A DNA stretch of 64,000 bases from Saccharopolyspora indica (lineage in GTDB: Bacteria; Actinomycetota; Actinomycetes; Mycobacteriales; Pseudonocardiaceae), in NCBI RefSeq assembly GCF_027853965.1, contig NZ_JAQGLB010000001.1, forward strand, positions 186,001 through 250,000, given 5' to 3'. Below the pieces are notes generated by a model. It saw nothing but the letters and a program-made list of their open reading frames with translations, ran no database searches and was not told the DNA's origin. A program made the translations under genes and the position numbers. Shown here one piece after another: positions 33,225 to 41,669 of the stretch. Each line of letters opens with the position of its first letter. The first letter of the stretch is position 1.

Positions 33225-34901
33225 TCAGTCGCTGGTGCGGCGGAAGACGGTTTCTCGGTGCCAGGCGAAGTAGGGTTCTGACTCCTGTCGGTGAGCGGTG
33301 CAGCGCCGTCCGTTCAGATGCAGGAGCTGGTCCCGGAACCTGCCTGCAGGAGCCATGTCCGGTGGGGCGGTTTCGACGTGTCCGTCGGCGTTCACGGTGA
33401 TCCAGCCGGATTCGTAGAGGGCGTCGCAGCCGAGGCTGCATGCCAGCATGGCCACCTGGTGCAGGTCTTCGCGTTCGGAGTTGCTGCACACCGCTCGTTT
33501 CTTGATGTGCGCGGCGACCAGGAACGACATGGGGAAATGGTGTCCGCAAAGCGCGCATTCCGCTGCGTCACGGTCTCCTGCGAGCAAGCGCCGGAGCTGC
33601 GCCTGTTCTGTGCGGACCTTGACCTGGGCGACGGTGTCCAGGCCGCCGAAGTGCGGATCCTCGGCCACTCGGGTGCTGGTCGGGGCGTGCAGCGTCACCG
33701 CGGTCGGGTCCTCGGTGAACCGTGCGCCGGGCAGTGTGGCCAGGACAGCGCCGATGAGCGAGCACCGGTGGCCCAGTTCGTCGACGTGCAGGTGAACTGA
33801 TCCACGGACGGCAAGCAGGTCGAGGCCCTTCTGGACTTCGCTGATCCTGAGGGACTGTCCGGATGGTGAACCATCGGTGCGTACCAGTGCTGCGTCGCCG
33901 TGGACGGCGAGGACGGTGTGCGACTCCTCGGATGCGGTTCGGATCTGCTCGCCCACGAGCGCTCGCAGCAGGGTCCGTGCACCGGGCAATGCGATATGCG
34001 TGCCACCGAGCCCGACCCGGGCCAGGAGCGTCTGGTGATCGGTGATGCCGCGCAGATGCTCTTCCAGCAGCAGGCCGACGACGTCTGCCCGGGTGGTGTC
34101 ATCACGCAGGAGTTCGGCGGCCTGGTGGGTCAGGCCGGCGACCGCGGTGACATCGCCAGCGGTCGGGACATCAGCGAGTCCGTGCACTTCCCAAACCTGC
34201 GGGCTGGTGCGGAGGTGCCAGAACGGGTATTGCGGAGTGGTCTTGGAATGCTCGTGGCCGAACTCAGCGAGCAGAGCCCCGACCTCGCCGCGGAACTCGG
34301 GCCAAGACACGAGCCGGCATCTGCCATCGGCTACCCGACCGATCGCCCACAGCAGTGCCAGGGGTTTGTGCAGGCTCGGCCGTCCCTCGTGCCGGTGCAG
34401 GCTGAGCTTCCTCACCGCTGAAAGCAGTCCGTCGCGAGTGAAGGGGTTGACCGCCAGTGAGCTCGGGGTGTCCGGGGCTGCCAGGTCTGCGGCCAGCCTG
34501 GTCGCGTCACCGGGGCCGTAGCCTGGCACGGCGAGCAGGAGCTGGATCCGCTTGCGGTTGTTGCCCTCTTTCGTCGCTCCTGCGGGAAGTCCGACACGCC
34601 CTTGGGCGCTGGTGAGGTCCAGTCGCAGCCGGTCGATGTCGTCGACCGCGCCAAGATCCAACGGCCCGTTCACGAGGGCACGGTCCTTTTCGGGCAGGCC
34701 GGCCACCCGTTTGGACACGACCGTGGCGGAGAGCAGCACGGCATGCCGCGCGCGGAGCCTGATCAGCAGCAGCGTCAGTGCGGGAACGTACTGGTCATTG
34801 CGCGGCCGTTCGTTGCCCGCGGTTCTTCCTCCCGCGCTCTCCAGCACCAGGTTCAGGTGCGTCCCGTCGGTTTCCACGTCGAATTCGGCGTTCAACTCCA
34901 C
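33225..34901 (-). CDS. HNH nuclease with predicted phosphorothioate-DNA-binding (SBD) domain
   Basis: A 558-residue protein in at least three parts. Residues 1-150 form an N-terminal domain with a GNNRKRIQLLLAVPGYG segment. Residues about 159-300 match the sulfur-binding domain of ScoMcrA-type type IV restriction enzymes: PSLHKPLALLWAIGRV, LAEFGHEHSKTTPQYPFWHL and VWEVHG. The C-terminus (449-500) is an HNH domain, CALCG...VAAHIKKRAVCS...MLACSLGCDALYESG. ScoMcrA relatives cut DNA carrying phosphorothioate or 5-methylcytosine. It follows another HNH gene by 80 bases on the same strand. GTG at 34901 has AGG eight bases upstream; earlier GTG codons in frame are possible. Base composition is visibly less GC-rich than its neighbours. 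Confidence 0.8.
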   Translation of the reverse strand: MELNAEFDVETDGTHLNLVLESAGGRTAGNERPRNDQYVPALTLLLIRLRARHAVLLSATVVSKRVAGLPEKDRALVNGPLDLGAVDDIDRLRLDLTSAQGRVGLPAGATKEGNNRKRIQLLLAVPGYGPGDATRLAADLAAPDTPSSLAVNPFTRDGLLSAVRKLSLHRHEGRPSLHKPLALLWAIGRVADGRCRLVSWPEFRGEVGALLAEFGHEHSKTTPQYPFWHLRTSPQVWEVHGLADVPTAGDVTAVAGLTHQAAELLRDDTTRADVVGLLLEEHLRGITDHQTLLARVGLGGTHIALPGARTLLRALVGEQIRTASEESHTVLAVHGDAALVRTDGSPSGQSLRISEVQKGLDLLAVRGSVHLHVDELGHRCSLIGAVLATLPGARFTEDPTAVTLHAPTSTRVAEDPHFGGLDTVAQVKVRTEQAQLRRLLAGDRDAAECALCGHHFPMSFLVAAHIKKRAVCSNSEREDLHQVAMLACSLGCDALYESGWITVNADGHVETAPPDMAPAGRFRDQLLHLNGRRCTAHRQESEPYFAWHRETVFRRTSD

Positions 34902-34981
34902 ACCGTCATCACCTCGCGCGCGCACGCCAGGAGAGTCGCACACGTCCCCGACAGTTCGAAGGGCTGGACCACCGGGCCAGT

Positions 34982-36466
34982 TCACCGGTACGTGTGCGGT
35001 GGGCTCGCCTTCCACGCTCGGTCGAGGGAATCGTCCCAAGTGCCGTCCCGGTCGAAGCTGGCGGCCCGGCAGCCGCGGGACATGGGCGCCGCGGCACTGT
35101 GGCGCCAGGGAGAGCCCTCGATTCGGGCTATTGCGTGGCCGCAGTGCCGGCATACTGCGTGCCCCATCAATTCGTCAGCCAGTCGCTCGAACTGCGCGGT
35201 GCGGTCCGCGACCTCTTCTTCGACGCCCCGCAGCACCTCCTCGGCGCTGGAAACCCCCGCCGAGGAGATGATGTCGCGCACGAGTACCGCTGCTTCGGTG
35301 GCGATGTCGGCTCGGCGAGCGGCATCGACGAGGCTCTGCGCAGAACCGCTCTTCGGTGATTTGCGCACCGTCCGCTCGGCCAGGTGAACCGGCAGATGGC
35401 TCGACACAGATGACCGGTCCTCACCGGTCTCAGAATCCGTTACCGAGTCTCGCAGGCGTCTGCGGGCCACTTCGAAGGCCCATGCCTCGGTGGATGCCTT
35501 CTTGGCGACGTTGAAGTGAGTGCTGGTCGCCGCACCCATCACCGTGTGGAACTCCTCCATCAGCGCGCCCCAGTGGTCGCCGCCTGCGAAGTCCTCTGGG
35601 CACCAGCCGTAGTGACGCACGAGTTCGTCACGCACTTGATCGAAATGGTGAAGGCTCTTCCGCACGGGTCCGAACGTGTCGATGCGGAGGCCGACGCGTT
35701 CCGCCTTGGCCAGCAACTCCGGCTCCACACCTTCCCACTTCACGTGGCCGTCGCGTTCACAGGCGTAGTCGACCCAGGACCAGAACGCCTCGGCGTCCGC
35801 GACATCGGGAGCCTCTCGGTGGTGGTGCGGGCAGAGAAGGGCGAAGTTGCGCACATCATTGGAACCGCCGAGCGACTCCGGGACCACGTGGGCCCTCTCC
35901 ACCGGTGTCTGCCAGCAGATCAGGCAGATCGGCTCCTCGAGACCGAGGTAGTCGGCGATGGCCCGGACCGGGGGTCTGGATCGGCGTCGGTGCGGGTGGC
36001 CGTCCCGGTTGCGCACGCGCAGCTCGTTGTGGTCGTAAGCGTGCTCGCGGTCCGGGTCTCGTATGTTCAGGACGGCAGGAACGTCCTCGCGTTGCGGCCC
36101 CGGGTTCCTCACCCGGAAGAGAGGCGTGCTGATCTCCGTGAGGTATGGACTGAGGAAGCTCAGCAAGAACTCGTGGATGATCTCGAAGGCATCCGCGTCA
36201 TAGCCTCCGGCGGCGTTGCGGTGCCCTTGGACGTCGAGGTAGAGGCAGCGCGGGGAACCGGGTGCTGTTGCCGCAGCTTGCTTGAGAATCGAGAAGAGGC
36301 GGGTAGCGCACTTGGTGAAGTCCTCTTCGACCCGCATGTCGTGATAAAGCACGATCTTCTTCGTCGTTCCGCCTGCTTCCGATCCCTCGGGTGGGGTTGC
36401 GCCTCGCATGGTTCCGGAACCGGGTGAGCGCTGACCAGGAGTCGGCTTCTGCGGGCTGTCGTTCAT
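34982..36466 (-). CDS. HNH-domain protein, partner of the SBD nuclease
   Basis: A 494-residue protein with a central zinc-type HNH motif: CLIC at residues 181-184, RAHVVPESLGG at 191-201, then NFALLCPHHH (207-216). The N-terminal 130 residues (KKIVLYHDMRVEEDFTKCAT, then RCLYLDVQGHRNAAGGYDAD) form a domain I do not recognise. The C-terminal half is mostly helical and ends in a CxxC motif (CRHCGHAIAR, about 440-449). It is the first gene of a two-gene unit with the SBD-HNH nuclease, and both are less GC-rich than the flanking genes, which suggests acquisition as a unit. A role in restriction is an inference. ATG at 36466 has no clear ribosome-binding site. Confidence 0.75.
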   Translation of the reverse strand: MNDSPQKPTPGQRSPGSGTMRGATPPEGSEAGGTTKKIVLYHDMRVEEDFTKCATRLFSILKQAAATAPGSPRCLYLDVQGHRNAAGGYDADAFEIIHEFLLSFLSPYLTEISTPLFRVRNPGPQREDVPAVLNIRDPDREHAYDHNELRVRNRDGHPHRRRSRPPVRAIADYLGLEEPICLICWQTPVERAHVVPESLGGSNDVRNFALLCPHHHREAPDVADAEAFWSWVDYACERDGHVKWEGVEPELLAKAERVGLRIDTFGPVRKSLHHFDQVRDELVRHYGWCPEDFAGGDHWGALMEEFHTVMGAATSTHFNVAKKASTEAWAFEVARRRLRDSVTDSETGEDRSSVSSHLPVHLAERTVRKSPKSGSAQSLVDAARRADIATEAAVLVRDIISSAGVSSAEEVLRGVEEEVADRTAQFERLADELMGHAVCRHCGHAIARIEGSPWRHSAAAPMSRGCRAASFDRDGTWDDSLDRAWKASPPHTYR

Positions 36467-36535
36467 GAGCGCACAGTAGGCGCGAGCCCGGGCTGCGGGA
36501 AGTCGCGGTCTGCGGTGGTGACGCCATGGGTTCGG

Positions 36536-37774
36536 TCAGGACTCCTTGCGCAGCGGTGAGAACCAGGCTGCGATGACGCCGAGGAGCAGGACGAGGACTC
36601 CGGCGGCGATTCCGGTCCGAGGGCTGGCCCCGGACATCGCCACCGCTCCGGCGAGTGCGGCTCCGGTCGGCATGCCGATTCCCCAGGACAGCATGCGGCA
36701 GGTCGTGTTGATGCGGCTCTGGAGTTCGTCGGGGCTGATCTGCTGGCGGTAGGTGATCGCGTTGATGACCACAGTGGAGTAAGCGGCTCCCCACGCGGTG
36801 GCCGACAGCGCCGCGGCGATCCAGTGCGTGCTGAGCAGCACGGCGCAGCCGCACAGCAGCGAGACGGGCAGTGCGCCGAGCGCCAGGCGGGCACCGCCGT
36901 AGCGCTGGTTCAGGCGCGGCACGATCCGCGAGGCGAGGAGCCCGCCGACTCCCCAGCCGCTGAACAGGACCGCGATGCGCCAGTCTCCCGACGGCGGCAC
37001 GCCGAGGACGCGATCGGCCCACGGCACGAGCATGGCCACGTAGGCGCCGCTGGCGACCGAGTGGGTGGTGCCCACGAGGGTGAGGGCGCGGACCACCCGG
37101 TGGCGGGCGAGGAAGGCCAGGCCGGTGCGGATGTCGGCGAGGATCGAGGTCGTGGTCCGGCGGTCGGCGGTGTCCTTCGGCGTGGACAGCGGGCGGACGA
37201 TCGAGCGGACCAGCAGTCCGGAGGCCAGGGCGGTGACGACGTTGACGGCGATCAGCGGCGCGGGCGAGACGATCGCGACCAGCAGGCCGGTCAGCGGCGG
37301 GATCGCCAGTTCGGCCAGCGTCGTCGCCGCGTAGACCTTGGAGTAGGCCGCGGTGAGGCGCTGCTTGCCGACGAGCGTGGGCAGTGCGCCGAAGTTGGCC
37401 GAGTCGAAGATGACAAACAGGGTCTGCACGCAGAATCCGACCACCAGCACGTGCGGTGCGGTGAGCACGCCGAAGGCCCAAGCCACCGGGATGGTGGCCA
37501 GCAGCGCGGCGCCGCCGAAGTCGGCGATCAGCATGAGTGCGCGGCGGTCGGCGCGGTCGGCCACCGCGCCGGCGATCAGGCCGAACAGCAGGTAGGGGAG
37601 CGCCTCGGCGACGGCGATGGCCGATGTCCAGCCGGGTGAGCCGGTGAGCTGGTAGACGAGGACGGGCAGGGCCACCGTCGCGACGAGGCTGCCCGTCACG
37701 GATGTCGCGCGCGCGGCCAGGTAGCGCCGGAAGTCCTGATCGATGTCGGCCTCGTCGATCGTGGTGTGGGACAC
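36536..37774 (-). CDS. MFS exporter, probably of the RiPP metallophore
   Basis: A 12-TM major facilitator of the MFS_3/enterobactin-exporter-like group: RRYLAARATSVTGSLVATVA, the loop GAVADRADRRALMLIADF, and the second-half motif SPDELQSRIN. The closest known roles are siderophore and macrolide export. It is divergent from the precursor peptide gene, and a Zur-type box overlaps its start region. I use the GTG at 37774 (VSHTTIDEAD); the ATG at 37798 in the same frame lies inside the box and adds eight residues. Neither has a good ribosome-binding site, so the start is uncertain. The role as metallophore exporter is inferred from context. Confidence 0.85.
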   Translation of the reverse strand: MSHTTIDEADIDQDFRRYLAARATSVTGSLVATVALPVLVYQLTGSPGWTSAIAVAEALPYLLFGLIAGAVADRADRRALMLIADFGGAALLATIPVAWAFGVLTAPHVLVVGFCVQTLFVIFDSANFGALPTLVGKQRLTAAYSKVYAATTLAELAIPPLTGLLVAIVSPAPLIAVNVVTALASGLLVRSIVRPLSTPKDTADRRTTTSILADIRTGLAFLARHRVVRALTLVGTTHSVASGAYVAMLVPWADRVLGVPPSGDWRIAVLFSGWGVGGLLASRIVPRLNQRYGGARLALGALPVSLLCGCAVLLSTHWIAAALSATAWGAAYSTVVINAITYRQQISPDELQSRINTTCRMLSWGIGMPTGAALAGAVAMSGASPRTGIAAGVLVLLLGVIAAWFSPLRKES

Positions 37775-37788
37775 CCGGGCAGTGTAAT

Positions 37789-37803
37789 TGGTAATCATTT
37801 TCG
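37789..37803 (-). promoter_or_regulatory. Zur/Fur-type box 1 (exporter side)
   Basis: Read on the minus strand: CGAAAATGATTACCA. It shares GAAAATGATT with box 2 (37862) and TTACC with box 3 (43652). It overlaps the possible ATG start of the exporter, a position suited to repression. Confidence 0.7.
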
Positions 37804-37861
37804 TTTACGCAAGGGTCTGGTCGGTGGGATGCATCACGGGGGTGACTGTTGATCTAGTGAT

Positions 37862-37876
37862 TGAAAATGATTGTCA
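37862..37876 (+). promoter_or_regulatory. Zur/Fur-type box 2 (precursor side)
   Basis: TGAAAATGATTGTCA, a near-palindrome of the TGAAAAtgaTTnTCA type bound by actinobacterial Zur. It lies 44 bases upstream of the precursor ATG, in an AT-rich strip within a very GC-rich region. A TTGATC at 37849-37854 could be the -35 element. Confidence 0.75.
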
Positions 37877-37920
37877 GTTGCGGTTCACTGGGCCGTGCCG
37901 ATCGGGAGGAGGTGAACGAC

Positions 37921-38025
37921 ATGGACGACGTGTTCCAGCGGGTGGAGGTCGAGCGGGAGCTCCCGCACAACTCCGCCAGCCACAGCAACGCCCTCGTGGA
38001 GAACCCCTTCGAGGACGACGAGTGA
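37921..38025 (+). CDS. RiPP precursor peptide of the azole metallophore locus
   Basis: A 34-residue ORF, too short for usual gene callers, with a strong GGGAGGAGGTGA ribosome-binding site seven bases before its ATG. The first half (MDDVFQRVEVERELP) is charged and leader-like. The middle, residues 16-23, is HNSASHSN: three serines at alternate positions (18, 20, 22) and two histidines. The end, NPFEDDE, is acidic. There is no Cys or Thr, so if the adjacent YcaO modifies it, serine would be cyclised to oxazoline or oxazole. Position, size, ribosome-binding site, upstream Zur-type box and following hairpin all fit a RiPP precursor. The modification sites and cleavage point are inferred. Confidence 0.8.
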   Translation: MDDVFQRVEVERELPHNSASHSNALVENPFEDDE

Positions 38026-38031
38026 CCACCC

Positions 38032-38067
38032 GCCGGTGCCGGCGCCTCGCGAGGTGCCGGCACCGGC
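38032..38067 (+). terminator. Intercistronic hairpin after the precursor gene
   Basis: GCCGGTGCCGGCGCC / GGTGCCGGCACCGGC with a TCGCGA loop: 15 bp including one G-T pair, seven bases after the precursor stop. It has no U-tract. It probably attenuates read-through or protects the short precursor transcript, giving more peptide than enzyme. Confidence 0.75.
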
Positions 38068-38093
38068 TAGCAAACCCCGGAAAGGCAGGACCG

Positions 38094-38879
38094 ATGGGAC
38101 ATCCCCGGCTCCGTCCCGGCTGCTCGGTGTTCACCGTCGAAGGCCGCGGAACCGTGCTGCGGGACGCCGCGGGGCAGATGTTCGACATCGCGCTGCCCGA
38201 CGAGGCCGTGCGCAGCGCGTTGACCGGCGCGGAAACCGAGGCGCTGGCGGCATTCCGCAAGGCCGGGCACCTCGGTGAGCGCGCGAGGTGGCCCGAGGAT
38301 CGCGCGCGGGTGGTCGTGCTCGCCGACGAGAGTGCTGCGCTGTGCGAAGCACTGCGTCGCGCGGGAGCGGAACCGGTTGCGGCGCCTGCGGATTCGAGCT
38401 TGGCGGACGTCCTGGGCGGTGATCCGGCAGCGGTGTGCGCGTGGTCCGATGGTCCTGCTCCCAGCGCGTGGCGTGAACTCGATGTGCTCGTCGACCACGG
38501 AGTGGCGTGGCAGCGCGCGAGCCGTGAAGGCAGGCACGTCCTCATCGAGCCGGTGGCGGGCGCCGTGCGGCACCGCGACGTCGTCGCTCGTCGGCTTGCC
38601 GCAGCGGGCTCGGGCCACCGCCACCTCGCGGAGTTCTGGGCGCAGCACGATGCCGGAACCGCGCTGCACGGCGAGGAGACCACCGATGCGGCGGATCTCG
38701 CGCTCGTCGTGGCGTTGCTGGTGACCGACCTCCGGGCGTGGGCGATCGGTTCGGACGCGGGCGGCAGCGCGTTCCAGCCCGAGCCGCTGCCCGCGAGCAG
38801 GCGGTTGCGCGTCGTCGGGCTCGACACCGGCGCGATCAGCGATCACCCGGTCCTGCCCGTTCCGGCCAGCGCACCGTGA
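38094..38879 (+). CDS. TOMM precursor leader-binding (E1-like/ocin-ThiF-like) protein
   Basis: A 261-residue protein of the TOMM leader-peptide-binding family. Residues 1-50 resemble the RiPP recognition element, a PqqD-like winged helix (RPGCSVFTVEGRGTVLRDAAG, then FDIALPDEAVRSALTG). The rest is a shortened ThiF/E1-like domain ending in a helical segment (HLAEFWAQHDAGTAL). No GxGxxG ATP motif or Cys4 zinc motif is visible, so it should present the leader rather than activate it. It lies between the precursor and the YcaO gene, the standard position of the cyclodehydratase partner. GGAAAGGCAGGA precedes ATG 38094. Its stop overlaps the next start. Confidence 0.82.
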   Translation: MGHPRLRPGCSVFTVEGRGTVLRDAAGQMFDIALPDEAVRSALTGAETEALAAFRKAGHLGERARWPEDRARVVVLADESAALCEALRRAGAEPVAAPADSSLADVLGGDPAAVCAWSDGPAPSAWRELDVLVDHGVAWQRASREGRHVLIEPVAGAVRHRDVVARRLAAAGSGHRHLAEFWAQHDAGTALHGEETTDAADLALVVALLVTDLRAWAIGSDAGGSAFQPEPLPASRRLRVVGLDTGAISDHPVLPVPASAP

Positions 38880-40318
38880 TCAGCGAACACCGCGTCGCCG
38901 CCGACGGTTGCCTGCTCGCCGCGACCGTGGTGCCGGCCGACGCCCCGGGACCGGTCGTCCTGCTGCGCACGCCGTACGGGCGGCACCACTTGCTCGGTGA
39001 AGCGCGGGGCTGGGCTTCGCGGGGCTTCACCTGCGTGATCAGCGACGTGCGAGGACGTTTCGACTCGACCGGCGAATTCCGGCCCTACGCGCACGAAGCA
39101 GCCGATGGTGCGGCACTGGTCGACTGGATCGCCGAACAGGACTTCGGCGGTGGCCCGCTGCTGACCGCAGGCGCGTCGTACGGTGCGCACTGCGCCGTCG
39201 TCGCTGCGCTGGCCAGGCCCGATGTGGTGCGCGGAGTGCTGGCGAGCGTCCCGGCGCTCGGGCTCGGTGAGACCGCGCGAGAACCCGGTGGCGCTGCCCG
39301 GCTCGCCTGCCGCCTGGGATGGTGGGCCGAACACGGCGGCACCGCTCGGCCGCGGGCAGCGCACGACCTCGACCTGCTCTCGGAACTCCCCGTCGCGGGG
39401 CTCGTCGAGCGAGCGCTCGGCACCACGCCGCCGGGCTGGGACGAGCTGTGGACGGCACCTCGCCGCGACGAGCGGCTGTGGGACGGGGTGCGCGGGCTGC
39501 GCATTCCGCTGCTGGCGGTCGGTGGCGTGCACGACTCCTTCGCCTCGCACACCGTCGAACTCGCCGAAGCCTGGGGCGGACCGACCCGCCTGGTCCTCGG
39601 CCCGTGGGGCCACGACCTGGATGCGCGCGAGCCCGGCGCCGCACTCGGCGGAGAGCGGATCGGCTCGCTGTACGTGCGGTGGGCGCGTCAGGTCTGCGGC
39701 GGAATCAGCGGGAACGCGGCCGTGATCGCCGTCGGACCGCACGGCCGGTGGCTGAACCTGACCCCCGATCGCACGAGATTCGCTTGCGCGGTGGTGGAAA
39801 GCGCCTTCACCGCCGACCCGGCCGCACCGTTCCGCTCGGACACCGCCTCCGCCGAACCCGGGAGCCGGGCGCTGGTGCGCACCGATCCGCTCCACGCGGG
39901 CGAGATCGCCGGAGGAGTGACCGTGACCCTCGACGCCGAGACCGACGCCGTCGACTCCGACTGGGTCGTGCGCATCGCCGTGGACACCGGTCAGCGGATC
40001 GTGCCCCTGGCGCACGCGATCAGCCGCTGCGAACACGCGACGGCACGTCGCGAAGTCGTGATCACGACACCGCCCGTCGGTGCCCGGATTCCCGCCGGTG
40101 CGCGGCTGGTCGTCGAGGTCGCCGGGCACCACTGGCCCGCGCACGCGCGAAACCCGCACACCGGCACCGATCCGGCCCACGCGACGGAACTCCTCGCCAG
40201 CGCGCGCCGCGTGCGCGCGGCGCACCTCGACGTGCCGTGGCGGCCGCCCGGAACCGGTGCGGTCCCGCCTGCCGATCTGCTCGAACCCGACCAGGAGGTC
40301 ACCCCGGATGTCCGCTAG
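38876..40318 (+). CDS. S15/CocE-NonD-type hydrolase in the RiPP operon
   Basis: A 480-residue X-Pro dipeptidyl-peptidase/cocaine-esterase-type hydrolase. The nucleophile is Ser101 in AGASYGAH, the acid is in GGVHDSF and the His in GPWGHD. The C-terminal 200 residues form the jelly-roll domain typical of S15 and CocE (VTLDAETDAVDSDWVVRIAV, then ARLVVEVAGHHWP). Such enzymes cleave after proline or hydrolyse esters and amides. The precursor has Pro15 just before its Ser/His core, so leader trimming is one possible role. GTG at 38876 overlaps the E1-like gene by four bases, and its own 3' end overlaps the YcaO start. Confidence 0.88.
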   Translation: MISEHRVAADGCLLAATVVPADAPGPVVLLRTPYGRHHLLGEARGWASRGFTCVISDVRGRFDSTGEFRPYAHEAADGAALVDWIAEQDFGGGPLLTAGASYGAHCAVVAALARPDVVRGVLASVPALGLGETAREPGGAARLACRLGWWAEHGGTARPRAAHDLDLLSELPVAGLVERALGTTPPGWDELWTAPRRDERLWDGVRGLRIPLLAVGGVHDSFASHTVELAEAWGGPTRLVLGPWGHDLDAREPGAALGGERIGSLYVRWARQVCGGISGNAAVIAVGPHGRWLNLTPDRTRFACAVVESAFTADPAAPFRSDTASAEPGSRALVRTDPLHAGEIAGGVTVTLDAETDAVDSDWVVRIAVDTGQRIVPLAHAISRCEHATARREVVITTPPVGARIPAGARLVVEVAGHHWPAHARNPHTGTDPAHATELLASARRVRAAHLDVPWRPPGTGAVPPADLLEPDQEVTPDVR

Positions 40319-41669
40319 CCCGCCGATGCCGGTGGAGTCGCTGATCGACCCCGTCACCGGGATCGTGCGCCGTCTCGTCGACGTCGCGCCGGTGGAGGGC
40401 GCGCCGCCCCGCTACACGGGTGTCACCGCCGAAGTCGCCGACGCGCGCAGGCTCGGCGCGTGGCCCGCGGACCGCGTCAGCCTCGGCACCACCTTCGGAG
40501 CCCCGGAAGGCGCCCGCACCGCCGCGCTCGGCGAGGCCGTGGAGCGCTACTGCGGGAACCGCGTCGCACCGGACCTGCGGTCGGCGACCGCGGCGGAGCT
40601 GACCGGTGAGCGGATGTTCGGCCCGGACGACCTCCCGTTCTTCGCCCCGTGGCAGCACGACGCCCCGCGCTGGCCGTACCAGCGGTTCACCGACGACCTG
40701 CCGGTGAAGTGGGTGCAGGGCACCGAGGACGGCGAACCCTGCTGGCTGCCTGCGTCCTGGGTGCACCTGAACTACCACAGCGGCGAGCGACGTCGCGAGC
40801 CTCGCCTGCACCACCTGAACTACGCGGGCATCGCGACCGGCGCCGACGAGCGCGACGCGTTCCGGCGCGGGTTGCTGGAACTGCTCGAACGCGACGCGCT
40901 GGAGCTGTGGTGGCACCTGGGCGGTCCGTCGCGGGGGATCGACGTCGACTCGGTGCCCGGCCTGGCCGGTGAGATGGCGGGATCCCGGCTGGCGGTGCAC
41001 CTGGTCGAGCTGCCGACCGAGCACCCCGTCGCCTGCGTGGCGGCCGTGGTGGTGGACCCGGTGACCGGGATCGTCGGCGGCGGTGGCGCGGCGCGGTTCG
41101 ATCCGGTGGAGGCGTGCACCAAGGCAGTGCTGGAAGCCGTGCACACGTGGGTGTTCACGCTCGGCCTGATCGACCCCGGCGGCTGGGTCTTCGAGGCGAT
41201 CCGCGCCGGGATCCTCGCCGAAGGGCTCTACCTGCCGTTCCGGGCCGACCGCCGCCACCTGGACGACGTCGGCGCGCACTTCGGCCGGGTCCGCGACCTC
41301 GGTGCGCAGGTCCAGGTGTGGCTGGACGAACGCGTGCAGGAGCGCTCGCTGCACCGGTTCACCGAGCCGGAGCAGGTGATCGGAGCCGGTGAACTGCCGC
41401 GCGGTGACCTGGATTCGCTGCTGGCGAGCCTGCGCGGCGCCGGGTGCCGGATCGCGCACGCCGACCTGACCACCGACGACGTGGCGCACACGCCGCTGCG
41501 GGTCGTGCGGGTGTGCGCCACGGGCCTGGTGCCGAACGCGCCCGCGGCCTTCCGGTACTGGGGGCTGCCGCGGTGGCGCGAAGTCATCGAAGCACGCGGC
41601 TGGGCTCCGGGAGCGGACCCGCTCAGCGGGCCGGACGGGCTCGTCGTCGAACCCCCGCCTTTCCTGTGA
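40308..41669 (+). CDS. YcaO-family cyclodehydratase
   Basis: A 453-residue YcaO protein, the ATP-dependent enzyme that turns Ser, Thr or Cys in a peptide into azolines. The ATP/Mg motif is at residues 70-80 (RTAALGEAVERY, Glu76, Glu79 and Arg80). The RGLLELLERDALELWWH helix and the DPVEACTKAVLEAVH helix follow in family order, and LLASLRGAGCRIAHADLTTDD with VRVCATGLVP is the conserved C-terminal half. The protein ends in a short proline run (EPPPFL), a partial form of the PxPxP tail of TOMM YcaO proteins. GGAGG at 40294-40298 serves ATG 40308 inside the hydrolase gene. It is the defining enzyme of the locus. Confidence 0.93.
   Translation: MSASPPMPVESLIDPVTGIVRRLVDVAPVEGAPPRYTGVTAEVADARRLGAWPADRVSLGTTFGAPEGARTAALGEAVERYCGNRVAPDLRSATAAELTGERMFGPDDLPFFAPWQHDAPRWPYQRFTDDLPVKWVQGTEDGEPCWLPASWVHLNYHSGERRREPRLHHLNYAGIATGADERDAFRRGLLELLERDALELWWHLGGPSRGIDVDSVPGLAGEMAGSRLAVHLVELPTEHPVACVAAVVVDPVTGIVGGGGAARFDPVEACTKAVLEAVHTWVFTLGLIDPGGWVFEAIRAGILAEGLYLPFRADRRHLDDVGAHFGRVRDLGAQVQVWLDERVQERSLHRFTEPEQVIGAGELPRGDLDSLLASLRGAGCRIAHADLTTDDVAHTPLRVVRVCATGLVPNAPAAFRYWGLPRWREVIEARGWAPGADPLSGPDGLVVEPPPFL

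Noticed and set aside
37862-37876. An IdeR/DmdR iron box before the precursor gene
   Set aside because: The sequence lacks the TTAGG...CCTAA arms of IdeR sites; its TGAAAAtgaTTnTCA shape fits Zur/Fur better.
37921-38025. Lanthipeptide or lasso-peptide precursor
   Set aside because: No LanB/LanC/LanM-type, lasso cyclase or B1/B2 protease genes are present, and the peptide has no Cys; the neighbours are azole-forming enzymes.
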